Assembly: GCA_002376235.1 (NCBI GenBank)
Contig: DFNX01000003.1
Coordinates: forward strand, 739,051 to 803,050
Direction: 5' to 3'
From: Neorhizobium sp. UBA3556
Lineage (GTDB): Bacteria > Pseudomonadota > Alphaproteobacteria > Rhizobiales > Rhizobiaceae
Length of the DNA: 64,000 nucleotides
This document shows, one piece after another, positions 18,099-26,348 of the stretch (position 1 is its first letter; every line of letters starts with the position of its first letter). Under the pieces are notes generated by a model. It had not been told where the DNA came from and ran no database searches. It worked only from the letters and a program-made list of their open reading frames with translations. The translations under genes and the position numbers were made by a program.

Positions 18099-18782
18099 AT
18101 GCCGGTTATATGTGCCGCAAACCCAAAAGGGGGTGCCGGGAAATCGACCACCCTGCTGACGATCGCCACCTGCCTTGCACAATCGGGCGCATCGGTCATG
18201 ATAATCGATGCCGACCCGAATAGGCCGATTACCGATTGGCGCTCAGGATCGACCGCTCTGCCGATCAAAGTACGGAGCGACGCGACAGAGGCAAACATTC
18301 GGGACCTCATCAACGAGACAGCCTCGCAGGCGCAGTTCGTGTTCATCGATCTAGAGGGTACGGCGAGCCGACTAACCTCGCGTGCCATCATTCGAAGTGA
18401 CCTGACTTTGATACCCCTCGCCGGAAGCGCCCTGGATGCCCAGCAGGCAGCTCGCGCGGTAGGGCTGGTACGGGAAAGCGAGGCCGATATCGGGCGAAAG
18501 CTGAATTTCGCGTTGTGCTTCAATCGGACCAGCCCTCCCCCGTTCGTCCGCAAGATCGAACGCGAGATCAGCCAGCAGATGCGCAACAGCGGTCTGCCGG
18601 TCCTCGGTACCCACCTTCATCGCCGCGAAGCTTACAATGCGATGTTTATGGAGCGGCTTTCGCTCCACGAGCTAAGTCAGACCGCGATAAATGGCGTTCC
18701 AGCCGCGATCGAAAACGCCATGCAATTGACCGGCGAGGTCTTGGAACTTCTCCAGACACTTTCGGATGAGAGGGCTGCGTAA
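18099..18782 (+). CDS. VirC1/ParA-like ATPase
   Basis: A 227-residue ParA/MinD-superfamily ATPase. The deviant Walker A reads NPKGGAGKSTT near residue 8, then IIDADPNRPITDWR and the Walker B-like FVFIDLEGTAS. Length and sequence character resemble Agrobacterium VirC1, which binds the overdrive sequence with VirC2 and recruits the relaxosome to the cell pole. On integrative elements, relatives may also stabilise the excised circle. It is coupled to the next gene by a 1-bp overlap (TAATG). Confidence 0.88.
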   Translation: MPVICAANPKGGAGKSTTLLTIATCLAQSGASVMIIDADPNRPITDWRSGSTALPIKVRSDATEANIRDLINETASQAQFVFIDLEGTASRLTSRAIIRSDLTLIPLAGSALDAQQAARAVGLVRESEADIGRKLNFALCFNRTSPPPFVRKIEREISQQMRNSGLPVLGTHLHRREAYNAMFMERLSLHELSQTAINGVPAAIENAMQLTGEVLELLQTLSDERAA

Positions 18783-19090
18783 TGTCGAGAGATTTTGGAT
18801 TCAGCAAGGATGACAAGCGGCTCGACGTCTCGAAGTTCTCTCCGCGTGAAAGTGTCGCGCCGAAAGAAGACGCCGACGATATTGGAGACCGGGCCGCCGA
18901 CAGAGCCGGCTTCAAAAGTCGAGAAGTCGTGGAGCGCGTTGCGCGGGTGCGGAAGCCCTCCCAGCCCTTCGATCAAGCCTTTGTCAGAGCACCAATCGAC
19001 GTCATCAACCGTTTCAAAACATTCTGCAACGATACCGGAATGTCTTATGGGGAAGCGCTGGATGAATTGATGCGGCGCGCAAAGCTCTAG
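18782..19090 (+). CDS. VirC2-like / ParB-type ribbon-helix-helix partner
   Basis: A 102-residue protein. The first 60 residues are charged and probably flexible; the C-terminal FDQAFVRAPIDVINRFKTFCNDTGMSYGEALDELMRRA reads as a ribbon-helix-helix DNA-binding fold. Start overlaps the stop of the ATPase gene, so the two form one unit. By analogy with VirC1-VirC2 it likely binds DNA, possibly the palindromes at 17961-18045. Half the length of classical VirC2, so identity with VirC2 is not certain. Confidence 0.75.
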   Translation: MSRDFGFSKDDKRLDVSKFSPRESVAPKEDADDIGDRAADRAGFKSREVVERVARVRKPSQPFDQAFVRAPIDVINRFKTFCNDTGMSYGEALDELMRRAKL

Positions 19091-19201
19091 CAGATCACAA
19101 ACGAAACTTGACCGAAACTGCGGGAGTGGCATTGTTCGGCTGAAAGAATTTGGGCACGCGCTCCAAAAGCTACTGAAGCGCATCTTCTCGTGGTCGACAT
19201 C

Positions 19202-20662
19202 ATGGCACGCAACTACCCGCTTAGTGATGTGCAGGCTCAACATATAAAGCCAGGCGACAGACCCATTTCCGACGGCGCGGTCTTGGGCTTGTACCTTTTT
19301 GCCTCAACTCAGAAGGGAACGGGCAAATGGATATTCCGGTATAAATCGCCGCTCACGGGAAAACGCAGGGAAATGGGGTTCGGTACATTCCCCCTTGTAC
19401 CAATCGATACCGCGAGAAAGAAAGCGCTGGTAGCACGAGAGTGTCTTCGCCGAAGGATTGATCCCCTTGAATTCAAAAAAGGGACCGGATCGAACTCTGT
19501 ACAGTTAGGCCGAGTTCCCACATTCGAGGCTGCAGCCCGTCAATATCACGATCATATTTCGTCCGGCTTCAGAAGCTTACGACACAGTGATCAGTGGCTC
19601 ATTTCGCTTGAGAAACACGTCTTTCCAGTCATCGGAAGCAAGAGATTCGACATTCTGACGCCGGAGAACTTCGCGTCTTGCCTTAAACCTATATGGCTCA
19701 CAATGCCCGAGACGGCACGGCGTGTGAAGGAAAGATGTGCGTGTGTTGTTCGTTGGGCACTTGCGCACCAGTACGTGTCAACCGATCCGATCAGTCACGT
19801 CAAGGCCTTGCTACCGAGACCGCCGACGAGGCGCGAGCGAACTCGTCATTTTCCGGCCCTCCTCTGGAACAAGATCCCCGAATTTGTCGCCACCACACTG
19901 CACCCTTCCGAAGAAAGCACTCACCGCACGATGCTGGAATTGATTATTCTCACAGCGTGTCGTTCCGGTGAAATACGCAAGATGCAATGGGACGAGATCG
20001 ATTTTGAGGAAAGGGTATTCACTATCCCGCCGTCGAGAATGAAAGCTAGGGTCCCTCATCGTGTTCCGTTGACACCGCGGGTGCTGCACCTTCTTGAAAA
20101 CAAGCGCGAGAAATCTGAGCTGCTCCGAGGCTTGGTATTCAAGTCTCGCGCCGGAACACCAGTCACGGATACGGCGCTAGCGAAGATCCTTCGTCAAAGC
20201 CGGGTCGAAAGCGACACCAAAGGCAGATCTGCGACTGTTCATGGATTTCGTTCGAGCTTTCGCGACTGGGCCTCGGAAAATGGTCATTCCAACGATCTTG
20301 CTGAGCGCACACTTTCCCACAGCCTGAGGAGCGTCGTCGAAGCTGCCTACCACAGAACCGATTTGCTGGAACAGCGAAGGATGCTGATGTTGCAATGGGA
20401 GGACCATTGCCTTCAAAAAGTAAGGTCGGAGGAGGAGCATCGCCGCGACCTCGAGACAAAGCGATTAGAGCAGCTAATTGCCGAGGCAAAGGCATTTCGC
20501 CAAGCCGAGGAAATCCGCGCGTATGTCTCCGCAGTGGTAGACCGCAGTGCTGCCGACCCTTTCGCTTTCGATAGCGGATTGGACCAATGGGCAGACTGGG
20601 CTCGAACGCAGGCCGATCGGATGGATCCAGCCGGAACAAAACGTTGGACTGGGCGAAACTAA
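19202..20662 (+). CDS. P4-type tyrosine integrase
   Basis: About 486 residues. The N-terminal domain (LSDVQAQHIKPGDRPISDG..., YRSPLTGKRREMGFGTFP-like) is the DUF4102 arm of P4-like integrases. The catalytic core has ILTACRSGEIRKMQW (box I Arg), TVHGFRSSFRDWASENG (His-x-x-Arg), TLSHS and AAYHRTD with the Tyr. All key residues are present. Start chosen at the ATG 19202; a GTG at 19190 is possible. It points toward an intact tRNA-Ser 150 bp downstream, a reversed geometry compared with the usual placement at a tRNA 3' end. Confidence 0.92.
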   Translation: MARNYPLSDVQAQHIKPGDRPISDGAVLGLYLFASTQKGTGKWIFRYKSPLTGKRREMGFGTFPLVPIDTARKKALVARECLRRRIDPLEFKKGTGSNSVQLGRVPTFEAAARQYHDHISSGFRSLRHSDQWLISLEKHVFPVIGSKRFDILTPENFASCLKPIWLTMPETARRVKERCACVVRWALAHQYVSTDPISHVKALLPRPPTRRERTRHFPALLWNKIPEFVATTLHPSEESTHRTMLELIILTACRSGEIRKMQWDEIDFEERVFTIPPSRMKARVPHRVPLTPRVLHLLENKREKSELLRGLVFKSRAGTPVTDTALAKILRQSRVESDTKGRSATVHGFRSSFRDWASENGHSNDLAERTLSHSLRSVVEAAYHRTDLLEQRRMLMLQWEDHCLQKVRSEEEHRRDLETKRLEQLIAEAKAFRQAEEIRAYVSAVVDRSAADPFAFDSGLDQWADWARTQADRMDPAGTKRWTGRN

Positions 20663-20811
20663 TCGACGCCTACTCTTTTCCAACATTTTTTTGAGGAAAC
20701 GCCGAACATCCGAGATATTTCTGTAAATATCGGTTGATCCTTGGAAATTCCTCGGTATATATCGCGCCGTTCCAACGTTTTTGGGTCCGCAGCGACGCAG
20801 AACATCCTGAA

Positions 20812-20901
20812 GGACAGGTGGCCGAGTGGTTTAAGGCGCACGCCTGGAACGCGTGTGTACGTGAAAGCGTACCGTGGGTTCGAATCCCACCTTGTCCGCC
20901 A
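20812..20901 (+). tRNA. tRNA-Ser (GGA)
   Basis: A 90-nt class II tRNA with encoded CCA. Acceptor GGACAGG pairs with CTTGTCC (one G-U); discriminator G precedes CCA. The anticodon loop CTGGAAC gives GGA. The variable arm GTGTACGTGAAAGCGTAC forms a long stem typical of tRNA-Ser. It is complete and appears functional, although it lies inside the region bounded by the tRNA-Phe repeats. Confidence 0.97.
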
Positions 20902-21105
20902 CTTTTTCAATAAAATCAGATCGTTAATGGGATGAAAACAAACCTGTTTATCATCACCATGATTTGATGCTTCCCTTAATTTCGATTTCGGCCGCTCGTG
21001 ACAGTGCTCCATGTTCTTTGACACGAATCGTTTCTGCGATATCGTCATACCTCTCTCGCAAGGTGCCTCCACTACCAAGAGCAGTGTGAACCGTTTCGAC
21101 GGCGG

Positions 21106-21649
21106 CTACGATCGGGCCTTGATCTTGCGAGACCCCTCCTCACGGAAACGGCGATGCCAGATCGTGTATTTGCCTCTGATCGGGGAATTCTGCATCGGGT
21201 CACTTATCCCTGCCCGCTCCAACACATAAGAACTCAGGTGCGCCTTCGACGCCGACGCATCAGGACGGTTGTGATGACCATTAATCCGAAATGTCACCGC
21301 GCCGAGAAGTAAATCAGTCATCTGCAGGCAGATTATCTTCTTCGAGTCTCTGAACTTCACTCGGCGGAACGGTGCACGCCCGTCTCCGTTCTTCCGACAC
21401 CCAGCGTTGAGTATGGCGCGTAGCTCCTCCGTGGTTGTCTTGGTATTTCGGTGATCGGAATAAACGTGGAATATCGCATTCGGGTAGATCTTTGCGCACT
21501 TCATGAGCAGTCTGGTAGATCTCCTTATTGAAGCCGGTTTCGCGGCTGCCCTCATTGTAAATGATCATCCCGTAGCTTTGAGGTGTCGACCACTGGAGAA
21601 TGAAACTGGATCTGGCTTTCGCCGACGGAAAAATCGAAAAATCGATCAA
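21106..21649 (-). pseudogene. DUF3800 family pseudogene (5' truncated, frameshifted)
   Basis: Two overlapping minus-strand frames join into one DUF3800-like sequence. The first carries SYGMIIYNEGSRETGFNKEIYQ...EVRK and the second continues IYPNAIFHVYSDHRNTKTTTEELRAILNAGC...CLQMTDLLLGAVTF. The break is near 21490, a one-base frameshift. The usual N-terminal part with the DES/D motif is absent. DUF3800 proteins have an RNase H-like fold and are common on mobile elements. Non-functional as it stands. Confidence 0.75.
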
Positions 21650-22081
21650 TCACTAGCTTCTAAGCGTGAAGTTTGGCGTTGAAACCATGTTCCACTTGAG
21701 TTCGCCGTCGGGTAATTCGAGTTGTTTGCTGTAGCGGATTGCTAGCTCGAATACGGCACCCACCGCGTTTCTATGACCAGGCAACCCAGAGTAAGAAAGC
21801 GGTGCTTCGTCTGACTACTCTCGTCAAGGAATACTGAATATATCGGTAGAGTGCTCACGGCTCGAATCGCTGGCTAGTTGTGTGTCAGAGATCGCTGGCT
21901 AGTTGTGTGTCAGAGAGTGAACCGAAGCGTGGACGGATTTCCAGTCGCGGCGTTCATATCACTCCGTACCCACAAGTTTCCACAGAACTAGCCTGGCATG
22001 TGAAACAAAAACTCTAGCGAATCGCACTTATTGCTTGCGCTTTGCGAAAGGCCGCCATGTTGGATCCCTCCCCGGCCCAAC
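21650..22081. other. Non-coding debris zone
   Basis: No supported gene between the DUF3800 relic and the minus-strand terminator at 22082. It includes a 25-bp tandem duplication (listed separately). Short frames here lack ribosome binding sites and look non-protein-like. Confidence 0.4.
21866..21915. repeat. Two tandem copies of a 25-bp unit
   Basis: The unit starting ATCGCTGGCTAGTTGTGTGT occurs at 21866-21890 and again, identical, at 21891-21915. It is a simple head-to-tail duplication in non-coding DNA, most likely from replication slippage. No function can be inferred. Confidence 0.9.
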
Positions 22082-22113
22082 AAAAAAGGCCGGAGCGACT
22101 CCTCGCACCGACC
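22082..22113 (-). terminator. Rho-independent terminator (minus strand), copy 1
   Basis: On the minus strand GGTCGGTGCGA and TCGCTCCGGCC form an 11-bp stem (one mismatch, one G-U) with a GGAG loop, followed by six T. The same hairpin occurs at 28123-28152 behind the DUF3597 gene. The transcript it ends here must come from the right (22120-22180), where only a short frame and no clear gene is seen, so it may terminate a small RNA. Confidence 0.75.
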
Positions 22114-22279
22114 TCCCATGAGCGCCTCAGCCAGTGCCAGTACATCCGTGGTCACCGGCGAGCGTTCGTTAGCCAATAGATAGTGGCGCTGCCCTCATAT
22201 TCAAGTGCCTTCAATCTCGCCCGCAAGGAACGTTCCGTAGCCGTGCCCGTTCTTTGCAATCGAATGGAGGCTCACCCAG

Positions 22280-22624
22280 ATGTTCAGAAAGTTATCTACG
22301 CTCGCCGCTGCGGCAATGGCCTGTCTCACTCTCGCAGGCTGCGTCAGCGAGGGCGGTTATTCGACGTACGACAGAGGCTACAATCGCTACGACAGTCCAT
22401 CCTATGTTTATCGCGCTGACCGACCCCGGAGGGATTGGCATCGCCGACATCATGACAGACGTGATTGGGAACGCCACCGGGAGGCGCGACGGGATAATCA
22501 CCGAGAACGCCGCGATTGGGATCGCAACGACCGTCGTCGGTCGGAAACTCGGGAGTACCGGAACTATCGCAGCAACAACCGAGACGGTAACGAACCCATC
22601 ATTCTGCCACCGCGTCGGTCTTGA
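22280..22624 (+). CDS. Small Arg/His-rich lipoprotein (114 aa)
   Basis: Signal peptide with lipobox: MFRKLSTLAAAAMACLTLAGC, cleaved before Cys21. The mature part begins with a Tyr/Ser-rich stretch (GGYSTYDRGYNRYDS) and continues as Arg/Asp/His-rich low-complexity sequence (RDWHRRHHDRRDWERHRE). Similar small, highly charged lipoproteins are common in rhizobia; function unknown. GGAGG precedes the ATG. A strong terminator follows 17 bp after the stop, so it is a monocistronic unit. Confidence 0.8.
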   Translation: MFRKLSTLAAAAMACLTLAGCVSEGGYSTYDRGYNRYDSPSYVYRADRPRRDWHRRHHDRRDWERHREARRDNHRERRDWDRNDRRRSETREYRNYRSNNRDGNEPIILPPRRS

Positions 22625-22640
22625 TCCGTAGGCACGAGAA

Positions 22641-22672
22641 AAGCCGTCCCTCGCGAAGGGACGGCTTCTTTG
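22641..22672 (+). terminator. Rho-independent terminator after the lipoprotein gene
   Basis: AAGCCGTCCC and GGGACGGCTT form a perfect 10-bp stem with a short TCGCGAA loop, followed by CTTT. Confidence 0.9.
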
Positions 22673-22781
22673 CCGGTGGTGTCCGCGGGGCAAGGAAGAG
22701 GCGAAGCGGATTGGCCTGTATTTTCGGGGCAGATAACTGAGCTCGCCAGCCCGCAACCCATCAAAGTTAACCAACGACTAA

Positions 22782-23267
22782 TTGTCCACTCGACTGCGGC
22801 GAGCGTCGCTAATGCTGGCGGCAACGCTTGCCGGTTGCCAGACGCAATACCAAGAAATGAGTTTCACTGGAGGTGTATCGGCGCAGCCTATTACGAGCGA
22901 TACATATAGGATCGTATCTCGGGGCAATGGCTATACCGATGCCACGACGGTGCAGGATTGCTCACTTCTGAAAGCTGCGGAGACAACACTAAGCACCGGG
23001 AACACGCATTTCCTTCTATTGTCGGGCAGCGACGCTACGCGAAATGAGGTCGGTCAAACCGCTGGCTACATGCAGACCAATGTATATAGCAATACTGCCT
23101 ACAGCACCTACACGCCCGGAGTTACCTACAACATCGTCAAGCCTGGGCAGGATCTGATCGTCAAGCTTTTCAATTCGGGGAAGGGTCCGGTCCCGCCAGG
23201 AGCATTTGCTGCGCAGGATCTATACAATAACATCAGTCCGCGCGTGGTCCGTCCGAAGAAAGTTTAG
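22782..23267 (+). CDS. CC0125/CC1285-family lipoprotein
   Basis: A 161-residue predicted lipoprotein: MSTRLRRASLMLAATLAGC, lipobox LAGC with Cys19. The mature part includes YRIVSRGNGYTDATTVQDCSLLKAAETTL and NTHFLLLSG, the pattern of the CC0125/CC1285 family of periplasmic-side lipoproteins. The start is a TTG, needed to give a full signal peptide; the next ATG (22812) would remove the positively charged n-region. No known function. Confidence 0.75.
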   Translation: MSTRLRRASLMLAATLAGCQTQYQEMSFTGGVSAQPITSDTYRIVSRGNGYTDATTVQDCSLLKAAETTLSTGNTHFLLLSGSDATRNEVGQTAGYMQTNVYSNTAYSTYTPGVTYNIVKPGQDLIVKLFNSGKGPVPPGAFAAQDLYNNISPRVVRPKKV

Positions 23268-23410
23268 CTCTTCCTATCGCCGGGTTGAACCTCCGCACCT
23301 TCTTTCGTAACATGCTGGCGTGTTCTCGTGGGGACGAGTGTGGCTGGAGCGCATTTGTGCAGCTCCGGCCGCTTCTCACGGAACAATCTCCCGCGACCGT
23401 TGTTATGTCA

Positions 23411-23478
23411 GTGTCGCGAGAGAGCCTTGTCCCCCACATGTGTTTAGGTTCGCTCTAGAACCTGACCTCTCGCGACAC
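23411..23478. repeat. Leader module copy A: 12-bp inverted repeat around a nested hairpin
   Basis: GTGTCGCGAGAG (23411-23422) and CTCTCGCGACAC (23467-23478) are perfect reverse complements. The loop includes a smaller stem AGGTTC/GAACCT. C-rich sequence follows, then TCCATTGACT (TTGACT, a -35-like box). A second copy with different but matching arms is at 28787-28852, so the pairing is conserved. Likely a structured RNA leader or regulatory site of the small-gene zone. Confidence 0.65.
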
Positions 23479-23545
23479 CCCCCGATCTGTGAATCTCGTC
23501 GCGTAGCTCCATTGACTCTACCAGCTATGCCGAACAAAATGAGAA

Positions 23546-23770
23546 CTGAGCTCGGCCGCATCCAATACGAAGACCATCCGGGACGCCGTCCTCGGTCGGC
23601 TAGCCGAGTTGCCGGACGTCATTTCCATGTACGAGTTCGCGCCCTTGGTCAGCGCTGGTTACAACCAGGGCGAGCTGGTCGGCGTTTTGTACGCGCTCCA
23701 GGGCGAAGGCCGGATCGAGATTTTGATGGCCAATGGACTGCGGCAACTTCACCGGAAATCAGTGAAGTAG
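23546..23770 (+). CDS. Possible small winged-helix-like protein (about 74 aa), start uncertain
   Basis: The frame ending at the TAG 23768-23770 encodes a protein-like sequence: KTIRDAVLGRLAELPDVISM, then YEFAPLVSAGYNQGELVGVL, then YALQGEGRIEILMANGLRQL. It reads as a small alpha/beta DNA-binding-like fold. No ATG exists near its 5' end; a CTG at 23546 is the nearest candidate, and ATGs just upstream are in another frame. Either a non-standard start or a frameshift is implied. The longer plus-strand frame over the same DNA is Arg-rich and looks like a shadow. Confidence 0.4.
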   Translation: MSSAASNTKTIRDAVLGRLAELPDVISMYEFAPLVSAGYNQGELVGVLYALQGEGRIEILMANGLRQLHRKSVK

Positions 23771-23902
23771 TGCCGCCAAAGCTTCCGCGCTGAGCTGACC
23801 TCGGTCTCCACAGACAAGAAGCTCCTATCAAGACGCAGGGTCGGAACTATTGCTCACTGTGATCAGTTTGCGGTCTGTGGAAACAGAGACGTGAGACGCA
23901 TC

Positions 23903-24061
23903 ATGGCAAACAGGCGAGATAGAATTGATGGAGGTAGATCTCCACTCAGACAGAGATTTGGGAAGGGCAGCATGGCCCTGGTTGGAGGCCTCTCCGTTGG
24001 GGCAATCCTGGCGATCTTTGTCGGCGTAATCATCGTGTACGGCGGCATGAACGCAAGCTGA
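23903..24061 (+). CDS. Small single-span membrane protein (52 aa)
   Basis: MANRRDRIDGGRSPLRQRFG is a basic, cytosolic N-terminus. It is followed by MALVGGLSVGAILAIFVGVI, one clear membrane segment, and a short YGGMNAS tail. A degenerate copy of its 3' end survives at 26349-26396, showing this is a real gene that has been duplicated. It is followed 35 bp later by the Pro-rich gene. Function unknown. Confidence 0.65.
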   Translation: MANRRDRIDGGRSPLRQRFGKGSMALVGGLSVGAILAIFVGVIIVYGGMNAS

Positions 24062-24096
24062 TGCTTTCGCACGATCCGAGCGAGAAGGAAACTCAC

Positions 24097-24279
24097 GTGA
24101 CCATTCAACCAACCGTTCCAGCCGATCCGAGCAATCCGCTTGGTCCGGTACCGCCAGTCCCAGGCATGCCGGTAGATGTTCCAATGCCACCAATTGAAGA
24201 GCCGGAACCTGATGTGTTGCCTGATGAATATCCGGATCCGAACCCCGATGAGAACGACGATCCGCCAAGGCAGGTATGA
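24097..24279 (+). CDS. Proline-rich acidic small protein (60 aa)
   Basis: Starts at GTG 24097, with GAAGGAAA upstream, giving MTIQPTVPADPSNPLGPVPP and then repeated acidic Pro motifs (PVDVPMPPIEEPEPDVLP). Extended, disordered, about one third proline. Proteins of this kind are frequent in Rhizobiaceae, but no role is known. It lies in tandem with the 52-aa membrane protein and is followed by a terminator-like hairpin. Confidence 0.65.
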   Translation: MTIQPTVPADPSNPLGPVPPVPGMPVDVPMPPIEEPEPDVLPDEYPDPNPDENDDPPRQV

Positions 24280-24316
24280 GCCCCCAGGGAGATCCCAAAG
24301 CCGCAGCTGGGGTTTC
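24280..24316 (+). terminator. Weak terminator-like hairpin with the shared GATCCCAAAGCC string
   Basis: CCCCAG and CTGGGG flank GGAGATCCCAAAGCCGCAG, followed by TTT. The internal GATCCCAAAGCC recurs in the strong terminators at 25618-25653 and 26829-26865, so this is probably a decayed member of the same module family. Confidence 0.5.
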
Positions 24317-24375
24317 GTATGATGTTAGTGTGATGTGGAAATGGAACCCCCTCGCCGCTCTTCGCTTTATAGTGC

Positions 24376-24627
24376 ATGGAAATTACAAAGAGCATAGACC
24401 ACCGTCTTCTCCTTGAGCTTCGGGCCGAAAGAGAAACTAGAGAAGCAATCCTCGATGCTGCGCAAGCGGGTGCGGATTCGGTGGTTCTTGAGGCTATTGC
24501 TTCTGACCCAATCCCTGTGGAGGCGGTCGTCTTTTCAACTTTGGAAGAAGAGGTCCATGTCGATCGAGCAGCCCAGCGTCGAGCAGTTGGACGAAGTCCT
24601 AGATCTTTTCTAGGATATCGCGGCTAA
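24376..24627 (+). CDS. Hypothetical small protein (83 aa), weak support
   Basis: MEITKSIDHRLLLELRAERE starts a helical, Glu-rich frame; the last 20 residues become Arg/Gly-rich and less protein-like, and an overlapping frame (24413-24613) competes. No good Shine-Dalgarno. Function unknown. Confidence 0.35.
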   Translation: MEITKSIDHRLLLELRAERETREAILDAAQAGADSVVLEAIASDPIPVEAVVFSTLEEEVHVDRAAQRRAVGRSPRSFLGYRG

Positions 24628-24707
24628 AGCGTCGCCTGACGTGGAAATACGAAGGAACGGAATCCTGATGCTTGCGTTATCGAGCCGCAAATCAACAGGG
24701 TACCCTT

Positions 24708-24926
24708 ATGAAAAATCTACTTCTCGCATCCGCATTAGCTGTCGCTTGCGTATTGCCATTGGCTTCTCAGTCGCTTGCCGACACGGTCACCGTTACTACG
24801 ACCGAACGAACCGTGCCACGTCACCATGTCCGTGAACGGCATCATCGCTCGGACTGCATGGTGAAGAAAGTGAAGACGCGCCATCACGGCAAGGTTGTCG
24901 TCAAGACGACGCGCGTCTGCCGCTAA
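24708..24926 (+). CDS. Small secreted basic protein (72 aa)
   Basis: Begins MKNLLLASALAVACVLPLAS with a Sec signal peptide probably cleaved after SQSLA. The mature part is Thr/Val then His/Arg/Lys-rich (RHHVRERHHRSDCMVKKVK), with two cysteines that could form a disulphide. Periplasmic, function unknown. The start at 24708 fits the signal peptide; the longer frame to 24672 does not. A GC-rich hairpin (GAGGCGG...CCGCCTC, 24935-24958) follows and may end transcription. Confidence 0.7.
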   Translation: MKNLLLASALAVACVLPLASQSLADTVTVTTTERTVPRHHVRERHHRSDCMVKKVKTRHHGKVVVKTTRVCR

Positions 24927-25575
24927 CACTTCAGAGGCGGCCGGCTCCTGCCGCCTCGATAATGATAGCGAGCCGGTGGCTGCGACCTATCCTTTCAACA
25001 TGGCCGGTCCGTGATCGGCGCCTTCTGCCGTAATGGACAAAAGTCAAGTTTTGTGGCTTTATGGTTGTATGGCGTTTTTGGCGCGCCTTTGACTTGCAGT
25101 CATTCTAGCCCCTCGGAACCACCCGAGGGGCAATTTGCGTGTACGGTGTCGTACTCTTTTCTCCCCGAAGCATGACGGTTATACTTTGGTATGGGTGCGA
25201 TTGAGGCTTGTCTCTTTCCGACAACAGTTTCTCTAGGCATTTGACATGTTGCTGCACCAACCGAAGCGGTGCAGGCGCCCGGTTAATTTTGAAACAATAG
25301 ATTGCCGAATTGAGCGAAATTGTACACGCTGGCTTTGAAAGCCCGACCCTATCTTTCATCCGGGATCTAACCATCAACGAGCTCATCAACGAAATCGTCG
25401 ACAATGTTGATGTGTATGCTGAGGCAATGCGAGCGACGGCGAAGCTTGTGACAGACGCTGTTTGTGGGGCCTATCGAGGTACAGGCTGGAGCGTTTGGTT
25501 TTGGCGAACCTCTCATACTGGCTCTGTCCATTAGAGGGGGCCAGCGGAACCTTTTGGGGTGTTCGCTGTTCTATG
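24927..25575. other. Intergenic stretch of 650 bases
   Basis: Two competing frames on opposite strands overlap here (plus 25310-25534, minus 25105-25404). Neither has a good ribosome binding site, and I support neither. A hairpin GCCCCTCG/CGAGGGGC lies at 25108-25131 without a clear T-run. The stretch may hold a small RNA but nothing is demonstrable. Confidence 0.4.
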
Positions 25576-25653
25576 GCCGCCAGACTCTTGTTGCGTACAC
25601 ATCGAGAATAAGGCCGGCCCCGCTACGATCCCAAAGCCGTAGCGGGGCTTTTT
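25576..25653 (+). repeat. Duplicated sRNA/terminator module, copy 1
   Basis: A 35-base block starting GCCGCCAGACTCTTGTTGCG is identical to 26788-26822. It is followed by the terminator CCCCGCTACG-ATCCCAAAGC-CGTAGCGGGG and a T-run (CTTTTT). Upstream is a GGAACC motif also shared with the other copies. It looks like the 3' end of a short transcript. There is no protein gene within it beyond a 12-codon frame. Confidence 0.7.
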
Positions 25654-25942
25654 ACGTCAGGGCTGAAGGTTGCCTCAGCAAGATCGCGTACAATTATAGG
25701 TGATCGGCCACTCACACCATGGCTGACCACAGATGGGGGCTGGCACTATGCCCGCTGGTCCCCATCGATGTCAGATCGGTGGTTTCGGTTTTCGATTTGA
25801 TCAACTTGGTGGGTCGGTAATCGGCGCTTTGCCGTCGACGTCCCCGAAACGATCCGTCATCCATGTTTGCACTACAAACACCGAGAGGATTATTGCGGCA
25901 GAGAAGAGAAAAGTGGTGATTAAGGGGCGTCGTTCCAGAAAT

Positions 25943-26284
25943 TTATGAAGTCGGAACGTTGTCATTCGCGATCAGTTCCGGATCTATGTAGGGCGCATAA
26001 CCAATGAGCCAGATTTCCATTCTCTCTGGGTTTTCGTCCTCGGTATAAGGACAAACAGACGCGGGATCTCCCCGCTCCGCGGCTTCCCTGCCTAAATGAA
26101 ATAGGTGGATACGTTCGATCGGTATGATCTCAGAATTGTTTACCGTCTCGAAGCCTTCGACCCAAGCGTCTAGTTTGATCCCAGCGCATTCGATGTAGGG
26201 ATTGGTGTGGCGCGGCATGCCTATGCAAGCCGCTCTTCTTCCCTCATTGAAGCATTGTGAGTGTAAAACATCTTCAGCAGACAT
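25943..26284 (-). CDS. Ribosome-modulation-factor-like (RMF/CrpP-type) protein (113 aa)
   Basis: Start at ATG 26284, preceded by AGGGGG; longer frames are not supported. The first half, HSQCFNEGRRAACIGMPR and NPYIECAGIKLDAWVEGFE, has the [A/C]xxEGRxAxxxGxxxxxNPY...AWxxG pattern of RMF-like/CrpP domains, small proteins that bind ribosomes or act in stress. The second half, ending LIANDNVP, is unknown. The family assignment is from pattern recognition only. It is alone on the minus strand among plus-strand small genes. Confidence 0.6.
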   Translation of the reverse strand: MSAEDVLHSQCFNEGRRAACIGMPRHTNPYIECAGIKLDAWVEGFETVNNSEIIPIERIHLFHLGREAAERGDPASVCPYTEDENPERMEIWLIGYAPYIDPELIANDNVPTS

Positions 26285-26348
26285 AAACGGGCCCCCTGTT
26301 TGACCCACTAAACTAAAAATTGCAGGTGAAGTTCCCCCGCGTGCTACG

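Noticed and set aside
21866..21915. 25-bp tandem repeat considered as the start of a CRISPR array
   Set aside because: Two adjacent identical units without spacers and no cas genes in the window; simple slippage duplication.
22120..22176. Minus-strand ORF 21988-22176 (62 aa) starting MANERSP
   Set aside because: It reads straight through the rho-independent terminator at 22082-22113, so it is unlikely to be translated as a whole; only a short leader-like frame would remain.
23320..23793. 157-aa plus-strand ORF
   Set aside because: Arg/Pro-rich, overlaps the structured leader module and a more protein-like frame (23546-23770).
24935..24958. GAGGCGG/CCGCCTC hairpin as a definite terminator
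   Set aside because: A good stem but no T-run follows; mentioned only with the preceding gene.
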